DNA of 39,108 nucleotides from Oscillospiraceae bacterium (lineage in GTDB: Bacteria > Bacillota > Clostridia > Oscillospirales > Oscillospiraceae): the NCBI GenBank assembly GCA_910575505.1, contig CAJTFK010000017.1, forward strand, positions 1-39,108, read 5' to 3'. The notes beneath the pieces are model-generated. The model did no database searches, was not told the DNA's origin, and saw only the letters and a program-made list of their open reading frames with translations. The translations under genes and the position numbers were made by a program. Shown one piece after another: positions 7,221 to 14,757 of the stretch. How positions within the stretch are numbered: position 1 is the stretch's first letter; the number at the start of each line of letters is the position of its first letter.

Positions 7221-7526
7221 TTACTTGATGGTTACCAGCCGGCTGATCCCTGCGGCGTCCAGGACCCGCCGGGCCTGTGCGGGCACATTCCGCACCAGCA
7301 GGCCGCCGTCCAGCAGGCGCATTCGCTGCTGAGCCCGCAGGATCAGGGCAATCCCGGAGCTGTCCATAAAGGTCACGCCCCCCAGATCCAGCACCAGATG
7401 ATGAGGCAGAGCCGCATCCACCGCCAGCTCCAGTTCCCGCAGGGCGCTCCGGGCCCCCTGGTGGTCCAGCTCGCCGCTCAGCTCCAGCAGCAGATTCCGA
7501 TCCACAGTTTTCGTCTGGATTTCCAT
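7221..7526 (-). CDS. spoIIAA: Anti-sigma F factor antagonist SpoIIAA
   Basis: A 101-residue STAS-domain protein. The phosphorylatable serine lies in the loop VTFMDSSGIALIL, conserved in SpoIIAA/RsbV proteins. The ATG at 7524-7526 was preferred to an in-frame ATG five codons upstream because GGAGGGG sits 6 bases before it. The upstream ATG overlaps that ribosome site. Unphosphorylated SpoIIAA binds SpoIIAB and frees SigF. It is the first gene of the spoIIA operon, with a possible sigma-H promoter at 7572-7604. Confidence 0.95.
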   Translation of the reverse strand: MEIQTKTVDRNLLLELSGELDHQGARSALRELELAVDAALPHHLVLDLGGVTFMDSSGIALILRAQQRMRLLDGGLLVRNVPAQARRVLDAAGISRLVTIK

Positions 7527-7571
7527 GCTTTTCCCCTCCATGCCTCTCCCTATTTCATCTTGTAATTATGA

Positions 7572-7604
7572 GAATTTCACTGCCGTCTGTCTCAAAAAGC
7601 CTCC
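7572..7604 (-). promoter_or_regulatory. Possible sigma-H promoter of the spoIIA operon
   Basis: On the minus strand GGAGGCTTT (7596-7604), a 14-bp spacer and AGTGAAATT (7573-7581 approximately) each match the sigma-H -35 (RNAGGAWWW) and -10 (RNNGAATWW) with one mismatch. The spacer is slightly long. Family knowledge expects sigma-H control of spoIIA. Confidence 0.35.
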
Positions 7605-7900
7605 GCCGGGGGCCTGTCCCTGTTTTGTGCGTTTGTAATATGGCCGGTCAAAGTACGCAAAAGTGCTTTCAGCCGCCGGATACGCGAGACCCGGGCGTCC
7701 GGCCCAGGAGACCCCGCACGCAGCCTGCGGCCTTGTTCTGAACAAAATCCAATGGATTTTGTTCAGCCGTGCTGACGGTATCATAGCACGTCCGCCGCTG
7801 GCTTTCTGTCGAAATCCATAGGATGTCCATAAAATCAGAGGCGGACCCCCGCCTCCCTCCGCCGGCGTCCCTCCAATGCACCGGAGTCCGGCATTCTCAG
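7605..7900. other. Non-coding spacer with a 14-bp palindrome
   Basis: I see no convincing gene. The spacer holds a near-perfect palindrome at 7738-7766: CTGAACAAAATCCA and its complement, separated by one base. The surrounding sequence is GC-rich with short open frames that lack ribosome sites. The palindrome could be an operator, a recombination site or part of a dispersed repeat. Confidence 0.5.
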
Positions 7901-7944
7901 AAACAGGGCAGGGGCCGGTCTCATGACCGGCCCCTGCCCTGTTT
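7901..7944 (-). terminator. Strong hairpin, probable tadA terminator
   Basis: Perfect 20-bp arms at 7901-7920 and 7925-7944 flank a 4-base loop. The hairpin lies downstream of tadA. The T run is short (GTTT) on both strands, so it may work in either direction or serve as an RNA-stabilising stem. Confidence 0.7.
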
Positions 7945-8066
7945 GTTTGGAAGATTGGATGAAAAGAAGTTTTGTCTCTTGCAGATTCTACAATACAGGG
8001 AAATTGTTAAGGAAACCAGCGTCAATTGTTACAAAAGTCTTAAATCTCATCGGTTATCCACGAACT

Positions 8067-8525
8067 TTATGTCAACCTCTTGTTCTGACGGATGTCCCTG
8101 AAAAATTCCGACAGCACCTGCCGGCATTCCTCCTCCAGAATGCCGCCCACCAGGGCCGGACAGTGGGGGAAATCCTCCATAAACAGGTTCATCACCCCTC
8201 CGCAGGCGCCAAAGGCCGGGTCCCGTGCGCCGTACCAGACCCGTTTGATCCGGGCGTTCAAAATGGCCCCGGCGCACATGGGACAGGGCTCCAGCGTCAC
8301 ATAGAGCTCACAGTCCTCCAGCCGCCAGGAGCCCAGGGTCCCGTTGGCCTGGGCAATGGCTTCCATTTCAGCGTGAGAGGCGGCGAAACGGGTCTCCTCC
8401 CGCCGGTTTCGGCCCCGGCCAACAATCTCGCCCCCCCGGACGACGACGCAGCCCACGGGGATTTCCCCTGCCCGCCCGGCCTCTTTGGCCAGGACAAGGG
8501 CCTGTCTCATAAAATCTTTCTGCAC
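8067..8525 (-). CDS. tadA: tRNA adenosine(34) deaminase
   Basis: A 152-residue zinc deaminase that converts A34 to inosine in tRNA-Arg(ACG). The zinc and proton-shuttle motifs are HAEME near residue 50 and PCPMCAGAIL near residue 80. ARDPAFGACGGVMNLF is the family-specific segment. The start is GTG at 8523-8525, chosen because AGGAGG lies 7 bases upstream. An in-frame ATG 48 bases further upstream has no ribosome site. As in Bacillus, tadA is close to the yaaL-like and bofA genes, although dnaX and recR are absent here and the genes diverge. Confidence 0.95.
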   Translation of the reverse strand: MQKDFMRQALVLAKEAGRAGEIPVGCVVVRGGEIVGRGRNRREETRFAASHAEMEAIAQANGTLGSWRLEDCELYVTLEPCPMCAGAILNARIKRVWYGARDPAFGACGGVMNLFMEDFPHCPALVGGILEEECRQVLSEFFRDIRQNKRLT

Positions 8526-8599
8526 AAGACAACCTCCTGTTTGAAAACTGGAATATTTGTCCAAACTTGCCATACATCTATAGCAGGAGGGACAACGCC

Positions 8600-8872
8600 A
8601 TGAAAAGCACGCCTTTTTCCAAAATTTACAAAAAGTCCAGACCCGACCCGGTACTGACCGCCCTTCACGACGAGCTGCGTCTGGCGCAGGGGGATCTGGC
8701 TCTGGCCTACCGCCAGTTTGACCAGGCTGTGGACCCGGAGCTGGTGGAATCCTGCGTCTATCAGATCAACGCCGTCAAGGCACGGTGCAACTACCTGATC
8801 CGGGCCATCAAGGAACGGAGCCCGGAAACGCTGGCTGCCGCCGCACTGGAGGGAAACGCCGCATGGATTTGA
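8600..8872 (+). CDS. DUF2508 (YaaL-like) family protein
   Basis: A 90-residue helical protein with the DUF2508 pattern: a basic start, then LHDELRLAQGDLALAYRQFDQAVDPELVESCVYQ and AVKARCNYLIRAIKE. GGAGG lies 9 bases before the ATG at 8600. Function is unknown. In Bacillus the homologous yaaL also immediately precedes bofA, and the same pairing with a 10-bp overlap is conserved here. Confidence 0.82.
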   Translation: MKSTPFSKIYKKSRPDPVLTALHDELRLAQGDLALAYRQFDQAVDPELVESCVYQINAVKARCNYLIRAIKERSPETLAAAALEGNAAWI

Positions 8873-9126
8873 ACCAGAAAATCATTGCCGGCCTGCTGGC
8901 AGGCTTTTTCCTCATTGCCCTGCTGCGGGTATTCAGCACGCCGCTGAAGCTGGCGCTGAAGCTGCTGGTGAATACCCTGCTGGGGTTTCTGGCGCTCTGG
9001 GCGGTCAACCTGACGGCGGCGTTCACCGGCGTCACCCTGGGGCTGAACCTGTGGAACGCCCTGATTATCGGGATCCTGGGCCTGCCGGGCTTTGTACTTT
9101 TGCTGCTGGTTCGATGGGTCATTTAG
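8863..9126 (+). CDS. bofA: Pro-sigma-K processing inhibitor BofA family protein
   Basis: An 87-residue membrane protein with hydrophobic segments at about residues 7-22, 30-54 and 62-85, typical of BofA. In sporulating Bacillus BofA holds the SpoIVFB protease inactive in the mother-cell engulfment membrane until SpoIVB cuts in from the forespore side. spoIVB is also in this window (16071-17078). The ATG at 8863 overlaps the DUF2508 3' end. A clear terminator follows at 9164-9192. Confidence 0.88.
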   Translation: MDLNQKIIAGLLAGFFLIALLRVFSTPLKLALKLLVNTLLGFLALWAVNLTAAFTGVTLGLNLWNALIIGILGLPGFVLLLLVRWVI

Positions 9127-9163
9127 CGATACATACCGTCCTCTTAATCAGAAATCACCGGCG

Positions 9164-9192
9164 CACGGAGCGGGAAACCGCTCCGCTTTTTA
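9164..9192 (+). terminator. Rho-independent terminator after bofA
   Basis: CGGAGCGG (9166-9173), loop GAAA, CCGCTCCG (9178-9185), then CTTTTT. This is a textbook intrinsic terminator. Confidence 0.88.
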
Positions 9193-9284
9193 TTCAGAAA
9201 GTGAAAATGAATTCAAGTATTCAAGAGATTTCCATAGAAAACAAGAGATATCCAGAGTTTTTATGGGAATAACCGTTTTTTGTG

Positions 9285-9313
9285 TTGACAGGCCCGGGCC
9301 CGTGTGGTATAAA
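9285..9313 (+). promoter_or_regulatory. Promoter of rplM-rpsI
   Basis: TTGACA (9285-9290), a 17-bp spacer and TATAAA (9308-9313). A strong sigma-A promoter about 90 bp upstream of rplM. Confidence 0.8.
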
Positions 9314-9317
9314 TAAT

Positions 9318-9402
9318 CTTGCTGTGATTGTAACCCGAATCCCGCACTTTGTAAAGCGGAAGCATACCATCACTCTATAATTAAAATCTACGGAGGAAAG
9401 AC
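9318..9402 (+). ncRNA. Probable L13-type ribosomal protein leader
   Basis: The 5' untranslated region of rplM is about 85 bases. It contains a compact hairpin, CCG-CA-CTTT-GT-AAAG-CGG, at about 9344-9361, flanked by unpaired conserved-looking bases. Firmicutes carry an autoregulatory L13 leader at this position. The identification rests on position and a single stem, because no covariance model was applied. Confidence 0.5.
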
Positions 9403-9403
9403 C

Positions 9404-9835
9404 ATGTCCACTTTTATGGCAAATAAGGCCAACATTGAGCGCAAGTGGTACATCCTGGACGCCGCCGGCAAGCCCCTGGGCAAAACCGCCGTCCGGGCCG
9501 CGGACCTGCTGCGCGGCAAAACCAAGCCCACCTTCACGCCCCACGCCGACTGCGGAGACAATGTCATCATCATCAACGCCGGAAAAGCCGTTCTCACCGG
9601 GAAAAAGGGCGTTCAGAAGATTTACCGCACCCACTCCGGATGGGTGGGCGGACTCAAGGAAACCCCTTACCGCATCCTGATGCAGGAAAAGCCCGAGGTT
9701 GCCATGCGGGTCGCCGTTCGCGGCATGATGCCCAAAAACACCGTGGCCAAGGACTCCCTGAAGCGGCTGCACATTTACGCCGGCGCCGAGTATGAGCAGC
9801 ACGCTCAGAAGCCCATTGCCCTGGACGCCGAATAA
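9404..9835 (+). CDS. rplM: 50S ribosomal protein L13
   Basis: A 143-residue ribosomal protein with the L13 signatures [43 protein letters not shown] and [17 protein letters not shown] precedes the ATG. It assembles early on 23S rRNA. It is followed after 14 bp by rpsI, the near-universal pair. Confidence 0.98.
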   Translation: MSTFMANKANIERKWYILDAAGKPLGKTAVRAADLLRGKTKPTFTPHADCGDNVIIINAGKAVLTGKKGVQKIYRTHSGWVGGLKETPYRILMQEKPEVAMRVAVRGMMPKNTVAKDSLKRLHIYAGAEYEQHAQKPIALDAE

Positions 9836-9849
9836 GGAGGAGGAAGCGT

Positions 9850-10254
9850 ATGTATCAGTCTAAGAAGCCCTATCTGTACGGCACCGGCCGCCGGAAGTCC
9901 TCCGTGGCCCGGGTACACCTGTTCCCCAACGGCACCGGTTCCATCACCATCAATGGCCGGGATATCGACGAGTATTTCGGTCTGGAGACCTTGAAAATGG
10001 TAGTCCGCCAGCCCCTGGAGGCCACCGGCTGCACCGGCAAGATGGACATTGTGGCCACTGTTTCCGGCGGCGGCGTCTCCGGCCAGGCCGGCGCCCTGCG
10101 CCACGGCATTGCCCGCGCCCTGCTGCTGGCCAGCGAGGATAACCGTCCCATTCTGAAGAAGGCCGGCTTCCTCACCCGCGATCCCCGCATGAAGGAGCGC
10201 AAGAAGTACGGCCTCAAGGCCGCCCGCCGGGCTCCCCAGTTCTCCAAGCGCTGA
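9850..10254 (+). CDS. rpsI: 30S ribosomal protein S9
   Basis: A 134-residue S9 protein. [13 protein letters not shown] is at the N-terminus. The [20 protein letters not shown] segment is in the middle. The basic tail ends in KR, and the end of that tail contacts P-site tRNA. AGGAGGAGGAAG precedes the ATG. A terminator follows directly. Confidence 0.98.
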   Translation: MYQSKKPYLYGTGRRKSSVARVHLFPNGTGSITINGRDIDEYFGLETLKMVVRQPLEATGCTGKMDIVATVSGGGVSGQAGALRHGIARALLLASEDNRPILKKAGFLTRDPRMKERKKYGLKAARRAPQFSKR

Positions 10255-10260
10255 TTTTTC

Positions 10261-10293
10261 AAAACCCCGGAACCGCACGGTTCCGGGGTTTTT
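10261..10293 (+). terminator. Terminator of rplM-rpsI
   Basis: AAAACCCCGGAACCG and CGGTTCCGGGGTTTTT form a long perfect stem with a minimal loop, ending in T5. It may work in both directions. Confidence 0.92.
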
Positions 10294-10534
10294 CCCCGAG
10301 TTGGAAGCCAAGAACAGAGGGTATCCAGATTGTGAGCCTCGCGCTTCGTCTGAGGCACACGGCCTATACAGTCAGGCTTCGGAGCTCAGCCTTCGGCTCT
10401 ATGAGATGACATGTTTCTCCCCAGGCAGAAAGCCGCCCCCATAATCGGAGGAACGCGGCTGTTACCCGTCGGGCGCGGCCCAGCGGCGCAGCGGATCCCC
10501 GGCTGTTCAGACGGGATTCCATATTTTCAATACA
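10294..10534. other. Non-coding spacer before the riboswitch
   Basis: I see no gene and no clear promoter. The sequence has short hairpins around 10375-10400 (GGCTTCGGAGC and CCTTCGGC segments). It may contain the promoter and 5' part of the riboswitch leader. Confidence 0.4.
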
Positions 10535-10714
10535 AATACAGTGCTTTTCTTCGCCCACAGGCGTGGAACGCGAAATCGGGTGCGAAGCCCGGCGAGCCGG
10601 TCACTGTCATCTCTCCCCTCAGGAGAGCGAATCAGACACGCGGAAGAAAGCGGCAGCCTTTGCCGGAGCCGAAGGCGCGTGAATCGACCGGAGCAGAAGC
10701 TGTATCCGTCTTTT
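10535..10714 (+). ncRNA. Cobalamin-riboswitch-like leader
   Basis: The run at 10541-10650 follows the cobalamin riboswitch core order. A GTGC segment at 10541 comes first, then GTGGAA (10563), GGGTGCGAAGCCCGG (10578-10592) and GCCGGTCACTGTC (10596-10608), a stem-loop at about 10609-10629, and AATCAGACACGCGG (10630-10643). This parallels the consensus GGGAA ... GGTG-x-GAA-x2-CC ... CCxCACTGT ... TCAGA-x-AC. A terminator follows at 10715-10744 and acts as a plausible expression platform. The downstream genes, DUF4430 and an ECF S-component, fit vitamin B12 uptake but are broken. The call is by eye. Confidence 0.72.
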
Positions 10715-10744
10715 AAGCGCCCCCTTGACCGGGGTGCGCTTTTT
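10715..10744 (+). terminator. Terminator of the riboswitch expression platform
   Basis: GCGCCCCC (10717-10724) and GGGGTGCGC (10731-10739, one bulged T) close a 6-base loop, followed by T5. It stands between the riboswitch and the DUF4430 pseudogene and would end transcription when ligand is bound. Confidence 0.8.
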
Positions 10745-10781
10745 CCGCCGAATATCCATTCAATCATCAGGAGGAAGCCCT

Positions 10782-11203
10782 ACGAATCACCCTAATACCT
10801 CAAAGCAGCCGTCGTCTCCCGGCCGGCTCCGGACTGCCGCCGTCCTGCTCTGTGTTCTGGCGCTGGCCCTGTTCGCCCTCTGGCGCTTCTCCCGCCCCGA
10901 ACCGACGGAGGGCATCAAAACTGTAACAGTGGAGGTTGTCCACAGCAACGGCGCACAAGCGGAATTCACGTATCAGACAGACCTTGCCTATCTGGGGAAG
11001 CTTCTGACTCGGGAGGGACTAATCTCCGGCAGCGACATCGCCTATGGCCTGTTTGTGGACACCGTGGACGGCTAGACGGCGGACTATGCCGCGAACGGCG
11101 GCTGGTGGCGGCTGACCTGCGGCGGCGAGGACGCGGAGACCGGCGCAGACAGTGTGCCGCCGGAGGACGGGGCGTCTACGGCTGGGTCTGCACCACCGGC
11201 TGA
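10782..11203 (+). pseudogene. Broken DUF4430-domain protein
   Basis: The reading frame encodes a signal-anchor (AAVLLCVLALALFALW), then VTVEVVHSNGAQAEFTYQTDLAYLGKLL and GLFVDTVDG, the DUF4430 pattern. DUF4430 is found in cobalamin-binding and related surface proteins. Three lesions are visible. AGGAGG is followed after 7 bases by ACG at 10782 where ATG is expected. An in-frame TAG at 11073-11075 replaces the usual Glu codon after VDG. A frameshift near 11169 is needed to reach a plausible end GVYGWVCTTG and TGA at 11201. Between the TAG and the frameshift the DUF4430 pattern continues (TADYAANGGWWRL). The gene is therefore recently inactivated. Confidence 0.75.
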
Positions 11204-11204
11204 G

Positions 11205-11359
11205 CGGACGGTCCTCTTCGGGCTGCTGGGAGCGATAATGTTCTCCCTGAAAATGGCCATGCCCAGCTGCCCAGCATCTAGCCCTTCTCCCTGCTGATGA
11301 TGCGGCTGGCGGGGCTGCGGGCTGTGTATCCATATGTATTCCTGGGAAGCACTGAATAA
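11205..11359 (+). pseudogene. Fragment of an ECF transporter S-component
   Basis: Two joined frames give RTVLFGLLGAIMFSLKMAM, then after a one-base shift AQLPSI, a TAG, and PFSLLMMRLAGLRAVYPYVFLGS. This resembles the first two membrane helices of ECF-type vitamin transporter S-components that follow DUF4430 genes. There is no start codon, there is a frameshift near 11264 and an internal stop, and the rest of the gene is missing. IS debris begins about 250 bp downstream. Between 11360 and 11600 I see only AT-rich sequence with a TATAAT at about 11464-11469. Confidence 0.5.
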
Positions 11360-11606
11360 AGCAGGAGGAATTCCAGCAAGCAACCAAACGTAATTGTAAA
11401 AGTGAAATAAAGAAGCAAATACAAGGGTAATTTTCTCGTATTTCATACTCCATTCCGCCAAATGGTATAATAAATTATGCTTATCGACTTAAGACAGCCA
11501 ATCACAAGAAGTGGAGGTTGGCTATTCCAAAAGGAAGGGAACTATGCAAAAATATCCTCAGGAAAAAGGACGGAGGATATCATCATGGCAATGACGGCGG
11601 CAAAAG

Positions 11607-11812
11607 GCTATGGAGCAAAGAGACAGGCATTACCAACTTTCCGGCATTGTAGAGATGAATGATTACTATGTTGGAGTCCCTCCCATAACGGAAAGCGCGG
11701 TCGGGGAACAGACACGATCAAGGCTGTAGCAGCAATATCCAGGACGGAGGACAGGATTCCCCTGTTTGTCCGGATGAAGGTTGTGGACGGCTTCAACGGT
11801 ACAGTGATGCAG
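11607..11812 (+). pseudogene. IS1595 (ISXO2-like) transposase fragment
   Basis: One frame reads AMEQRDRHYQLSGIVEMNDYYVGV. After a one-base deletion near 11680 another reads NGKRGRGTDTIKAVAAI and RIPLFVRMKVVDGFNGTVMQM. This is the central part of an ISXO2-like DDE transposase, where the conserved D-D-x-Y/F-G segment is followed by G-K-R-G-R-G-T. The N-terminal zinc ribbon and C-terminal half are absent. The fragment is cut at about 11812, where sequence on the opposite strand begins to read as IstB. Confidence 0.65.
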
Positions 11813-11965
11813 ATGCGCTCCAGGATGGCGGAAGCAACGGTAACGTCGGCAAAGACCTCATTCCACTGGTAGAAGGTCTTGTTGGAGGTGAAGATGGTGG
11901 ACGTTTTCTCATACCGTCTGGCAATGAGCTGGAAGAACGGATTTGCGCCTTGGATATCCAAAGGG
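11812..11965 (-). pseudogene. C-terminal fragment of IstB helper ATPase
   Basis: The minus strand reads FPLDIQGANPFFQLIARRYEKTSTIFTSN, then KTFYQWNEVFADVTVASAILER. This is the late part of the IS21 IstB ATP-binding protein, normally preceded by the Walker B DEIGYLP segment. The junction with istA lies near 11955-11965, inside the istA tail frame. The last IstB codons are lost at the border with the IS1595 fragment. Confidence 0.75.
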
Positions 11966-13120
11966 AAAATCAATCACTTTGCCCTGCTCCAGCAGAACAT
12001 TTTCTGCGTCCATCGTCTGTTTCAACGTAAGCCTTCGGTAATGCTGAGGATTGACAACCATGTCCTTCCTTTGATACGATATTCGGTGCAGAGCGATCTG
12101 CTTGCCTTCATAGTAGGCCGCCAGCATACTGTCGAGGGCTGCGACTGCCACATCTTTGCCGACATACTCCGCTGGCACGGAGTACTGATTTCCGGCGTAG
12201 GAGATGAGGCAGTCTTTTTGTACCCGCCTAAGGTTGATCTTGTCGATGATGTACTCACGGGTAAGAGGACTCAGCCCCTCTTTTTGCAGCCGCTCAAAGG
12301 GAATCTCGTTGGTGGTGGCATGGACCTTCCCGTTCACCTTATTGCACCAGGCCAGGGCCTGTCCGTTCAAATCTGCCAGAGAGTTGTACTGGATCCCCAC
12401 CATGAAATTATCCCGCACAAACTGAACCGTCCGCTCCACTTTCCCCTTGGTCTGCCCTCGGTACGGCCGGCACAGGATGGGTTTGAATCCATAGAATCCC
12501 GCGAAGTCCTCAAACTGCCGGTTCAGCGTGGAATCCTCCTGCTTCAAAAGCCGCTTGATGACTACCTGCTTCATGTTATCGTACAGAATCTCCTCCGGGT
12601 ATCCTCCAAAGTACCGGAATGCGTTCTGATGACACCGGATCAGTGTGTTTGTGCTCATATCTGTGACGAATTCAATGTACCGCATCCGCGAATATCCCAG
12701 AATCATGAGAAAGCAGTACAGCTTCTTCCACTTCCCGTCCTCGTACACCAGGTGATCCTCGAAGAATCCCCAATCCATCTGCCCTTGCTTTCCTGGCATC
12801 GTCTCAAACCGCACCGTTGCTTTCTCATTCAAGTCCATCTTCCGGCTGCTCACATACGCCTTGACGATGCTGTAGTCCCCGTCAAATCCCATCTCCCGCA
12901 GCTTCTCCAGGATCCGCAGCGCCGAGTACGGCGCCTCCTCCAGCCACTCGTCCACGATCTGCTTGTACGGGTCCATCTTCGTGGGCTTCGGTTCGTTCAA
13001 TGTGTACTCCGGCTTCTGCGGCGACTCCGCGTACCGCTTTGCCGTCCGCGGGTCCATGTGGTACTTCCGGCCCAGCTCCACATAGCTCAGCCCTTTCTGT
13101 CTGTCGCTTCGGATATCCAT
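11909..13120 (-). pseudogene. istA: IS21-family transposase IstA, 3'-truncated
   Basis: The open frame gives 403 residues from ATG 13120 (AAAGGAG 8 bases upstream). An HTH start (SYVELGRKYHMDPRTAKRYAE) is followed by a DDE integrase core (GKQGQMDWGFFEDH, ILYDNMKQVV, KGKVERTVQFVRDNF) and a C-terminal domain with YSVPAEYVGKDV. The last about 15 residues come from a different frame of the istB remnant, so the native C-terminus is missing. The catalytic core is open, but without IstB and a left end the element is probably immobile. It could still act on related ends elsewhere. Confidence 0.85.
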
Positions 13121-13215
13121 CCACTGTGCTCCTTTCATCTTCTGACTCCCTTTCCGGGCTCTTTCTCGCCCTGATTGGGAGTCTATCTTTTTCCCTTCAT
13201 CTCTGCCACAAAACT

Positions 13216-13262
13216 ACATTTTTTCCTCGGCGTTTTCTTACATTTTATCATCGGCGCTGACA
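13216..13262 (-). repeat. IS21-type multiple-repeat end
   Basis: Two 17-bp direct repeats, ACATTTTTTCCTCGGCG (13216-13232) and ACATTTTATCATCGGCG (13240-13256), differ at two bases and have a 24-bp period. They end at a TGTCAG tip (read on the minus strand, 13257-13262). IS21 elements have such repeated transposase-binding sites. Confidence 0.7.
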
Positions 13263-13378
13263 GTCTTTTTGCACTCCGCTGTTTTTCTCGCAAGTTTCCT
13301 GCGCTCTGCTTTTTTTCCGGCCTCATTTGTGTTATACTGATGCTGTACCGTTTTCAAGCCCGCTGAAAGGAGCTCCCC

Positions 13379-14155
13379 ATGCCGGACTGCCGCACCCGCT
13401 ATCCGATTCTGCTGATCCACGGACTGAACCGCCGGGATGACTGCGGCCCCAGCTATTGGGGCCGGGTGCCGGACATCCTTCGCGCCCAGGGGGCCCGAGT
13501 ATATCTCAGCGGGCAGGACGCCGTGGGCAGCATTGAGGACAACGCCCTGGCCCTGCGCCGCAGGGCGCGGGAAATCCTGACGGCGGAGGACTGCGAAAAG
13601 CTGAACCTTATCGCTCACTCCAAGGGCGGACTGGAAGCCCGCTTTCTCATTTCCTCCCTGAACATGGCTCCCTGCATCGCCTCTCTCACTACCATCTGCA
13701 CCCCTCACCACGGGTCCCAGGCGGCTGCCGTCTGGCTGCGGCGGAAGGTCCTCTGCAAGCTGGCAGGACGGGCCCTGGAAACCGGCTGGAAGCTGGCGGG
13801 AGATCAGTCCCCCGACTTTGAACGGGCCCTCGCCGCCCTGACGCCGGATGCGATGGAGCGCTTTAACCGGGAAAACCCGGACAGCCCCCTGGTGTACTAT
13901 CAAAGCTGGGGAGCCCGTCTGGATCAGGCAGGCTGGGACCTGATGGACCGGGCCCAGCTCTGGCTGACAAAGGCCGACGGCCCCACCGACGGTCTGGTCA
14001 CCCCGGAATCCGCTGTCTGGGGCCGCTACCGGGGCACTCTTGTGGGCATCTCCCATCAGGACAGTGTGGACAGCCGGAGACGCCGCCCCGCCGCGTTCTC
14101 GGCAGAGGTCTTTTATACCGCTCTGGTCCAGGAGCTGGCGGAACTGGGGTTTTAG
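13379..14155 (+). CDS. Lipase-like alpha/beta hydrolase
   Basis: A 258-residue protein resembling triacylglycerol lipases/acetyltransferases with alpha/beta-hydrolase fold. The oxyanion strand is YPILLIHGL at residues 8-16. The nucleophile elbow is AHSKGG near residue 81, a form seen in bacterial lipases. The acid and histidine candidates are in KADGPTDGLVTPES and VGISHQDSVD. No signal peptide is visible, so a cytoplasmic enzyme is likely. AAAGGAG stands before the ATG. The gene directly follows the IS21 right end by 116 bp. The substrate is unknown. Confidence 0.85.
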   Translation: MPDCRTRYPILLIHGLNRRDDCGPSYWGRVPDILRAQGARVYLSGQDAVGSIEDNALALRRRAREILTAEDCEKLNLIAHSKGGLEARFLISSLNMAPCIASLTTICTPHHGSQAAAVWLRRKVLCKLAGRALETGWKLAGDQSPDFERALAALTPDAMERFNRENPDSPLVYYQSWGARLDQAGWDLMDRAQLWLTKADGPTDGLVTPESAVWGRYRGTLVGISHQDSVDSRRRRPAAFSAEVFYTALVQELAELGF

Positions 14156-14221
14156 GGCCCGCTCACATCCGGGAGCGCCCTTTAAGAAAAACGCAAAGCA
14201 TTCGCAGAAAGGTCTGATCAC

Positions 14222-14686
14222 ATGGAACTGCACTATCGAAAAGCGGAAATCGCGGACACGGAGCTGCTGACAAAGACCCGGATCATGGTGCTGCGGGCGG
14301 TGCACAGCCTGCCCGAGGACGCCAATCTGGACGATCTGACGGTTCAATCCCGCCGGTACTATCAGCGGGCGCTGCGGGACGGAACCCACACCGCCTATCT
14401 GGTGTACGACGGGGACCGCCTTGTGGGGGCGGGGGGCGTCAGCTACTTTGAGGTCCTGCCCACCTACCACAATCCCACCGGACAGAAGGCCTACATCATG
14501 AACATGTACACCGACCCGGCCCGCCGGCGGCGGGGCGTGGCCCGCCGCACCCTGGACCTGCTGGTCCGGGACGCCAGAGGCCGGGGCGTCACCGCCATTT
14601 CTCTGGACGCCACAGCCATGGGCCGGCCTCTGTACGAGGCCTATGGCTTCGTGAGGATGGACGCAGAAATGGAGCTGCCGGAATGA
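14222..14686 (+). CDS. GNAT-family N-acetyltransferase
   Basis: A 154-residue acetyl-CoA dependent transferase. The core strand YIMNMYTDPARRRRGVARRTLDLLV holds the R/Q-x2-G-x-G/A pyrophosphate loop (here RRRRGVA). The end segment LYEAYGFVRMDAEMEL is typical of the family. It lies 66 bp after the hydrolase and 71 bp before ispE, all plus strand. The acceptor substrate cannot be predicted. Confidence 0.9.
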   Translation: MELHYRKAEIADTELLTKTRIMVLRAVHSLPEDANLDDLTVQSRRYYQRALRDGTHTAYLVYDGDRLVGAGGVSYFEVLPTYHNPTGQKAYIMNMYTDPARRRRGVARRTLDLLVRDARGRGVTAISLDATAMGRPLYEAYGFVRMDAEMELPE

Positions 14687-14757
14687 CCCACCCCTGTTCC
14701 GCCGGCTCCGGCCGGCAGAATCCCACGGCAGTATAGCGAGGAAAGGAGCCTGCCCAT

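Larger units (their letters stand above)
11812..13262 (-). mobile_element. Defective IS21-family element
   Basis: On the minus strand the element keeps its right end (13216-13262), most of istA and the C-terminal third of istB. The end of istA and the first two thirds of istB, including the ATPase Walker motifs, are deleted, and no left terminal repeat is found. The element abuts an IS1595 fragment in opposite orientation. It has lost the functions needed to move. Confidence 0.82.

Noticed and set aside
7566..7881. Short minus-strand ORFs upstream of spoIIAA
   Set aside because: No ribosome sites, overlap with palindromes and the probable sigma-H promoter. Better read as spacer.
7901..8066. 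Signal recognition particle RNA next to tadA, as in Bacillus
   Set aside because: The hairpin is a simple perfect stem and the conserved SRP tetraloop and GGAAGG-type core are absent.
11909..13120. istA as a functional transposase gene
   Set aside because: The C-terminus comes from a deletion junction, istB is destroyed and the left end is missing, so it is listed as a pseudogene.
14150..14190. Terminator between hydrolase and acetyltransferase genes
   Set aside because: AGGGCCCGCTC/GAGCGCCCT can pair, but with a mismatch and only TTT afterwards. Too weak to call.
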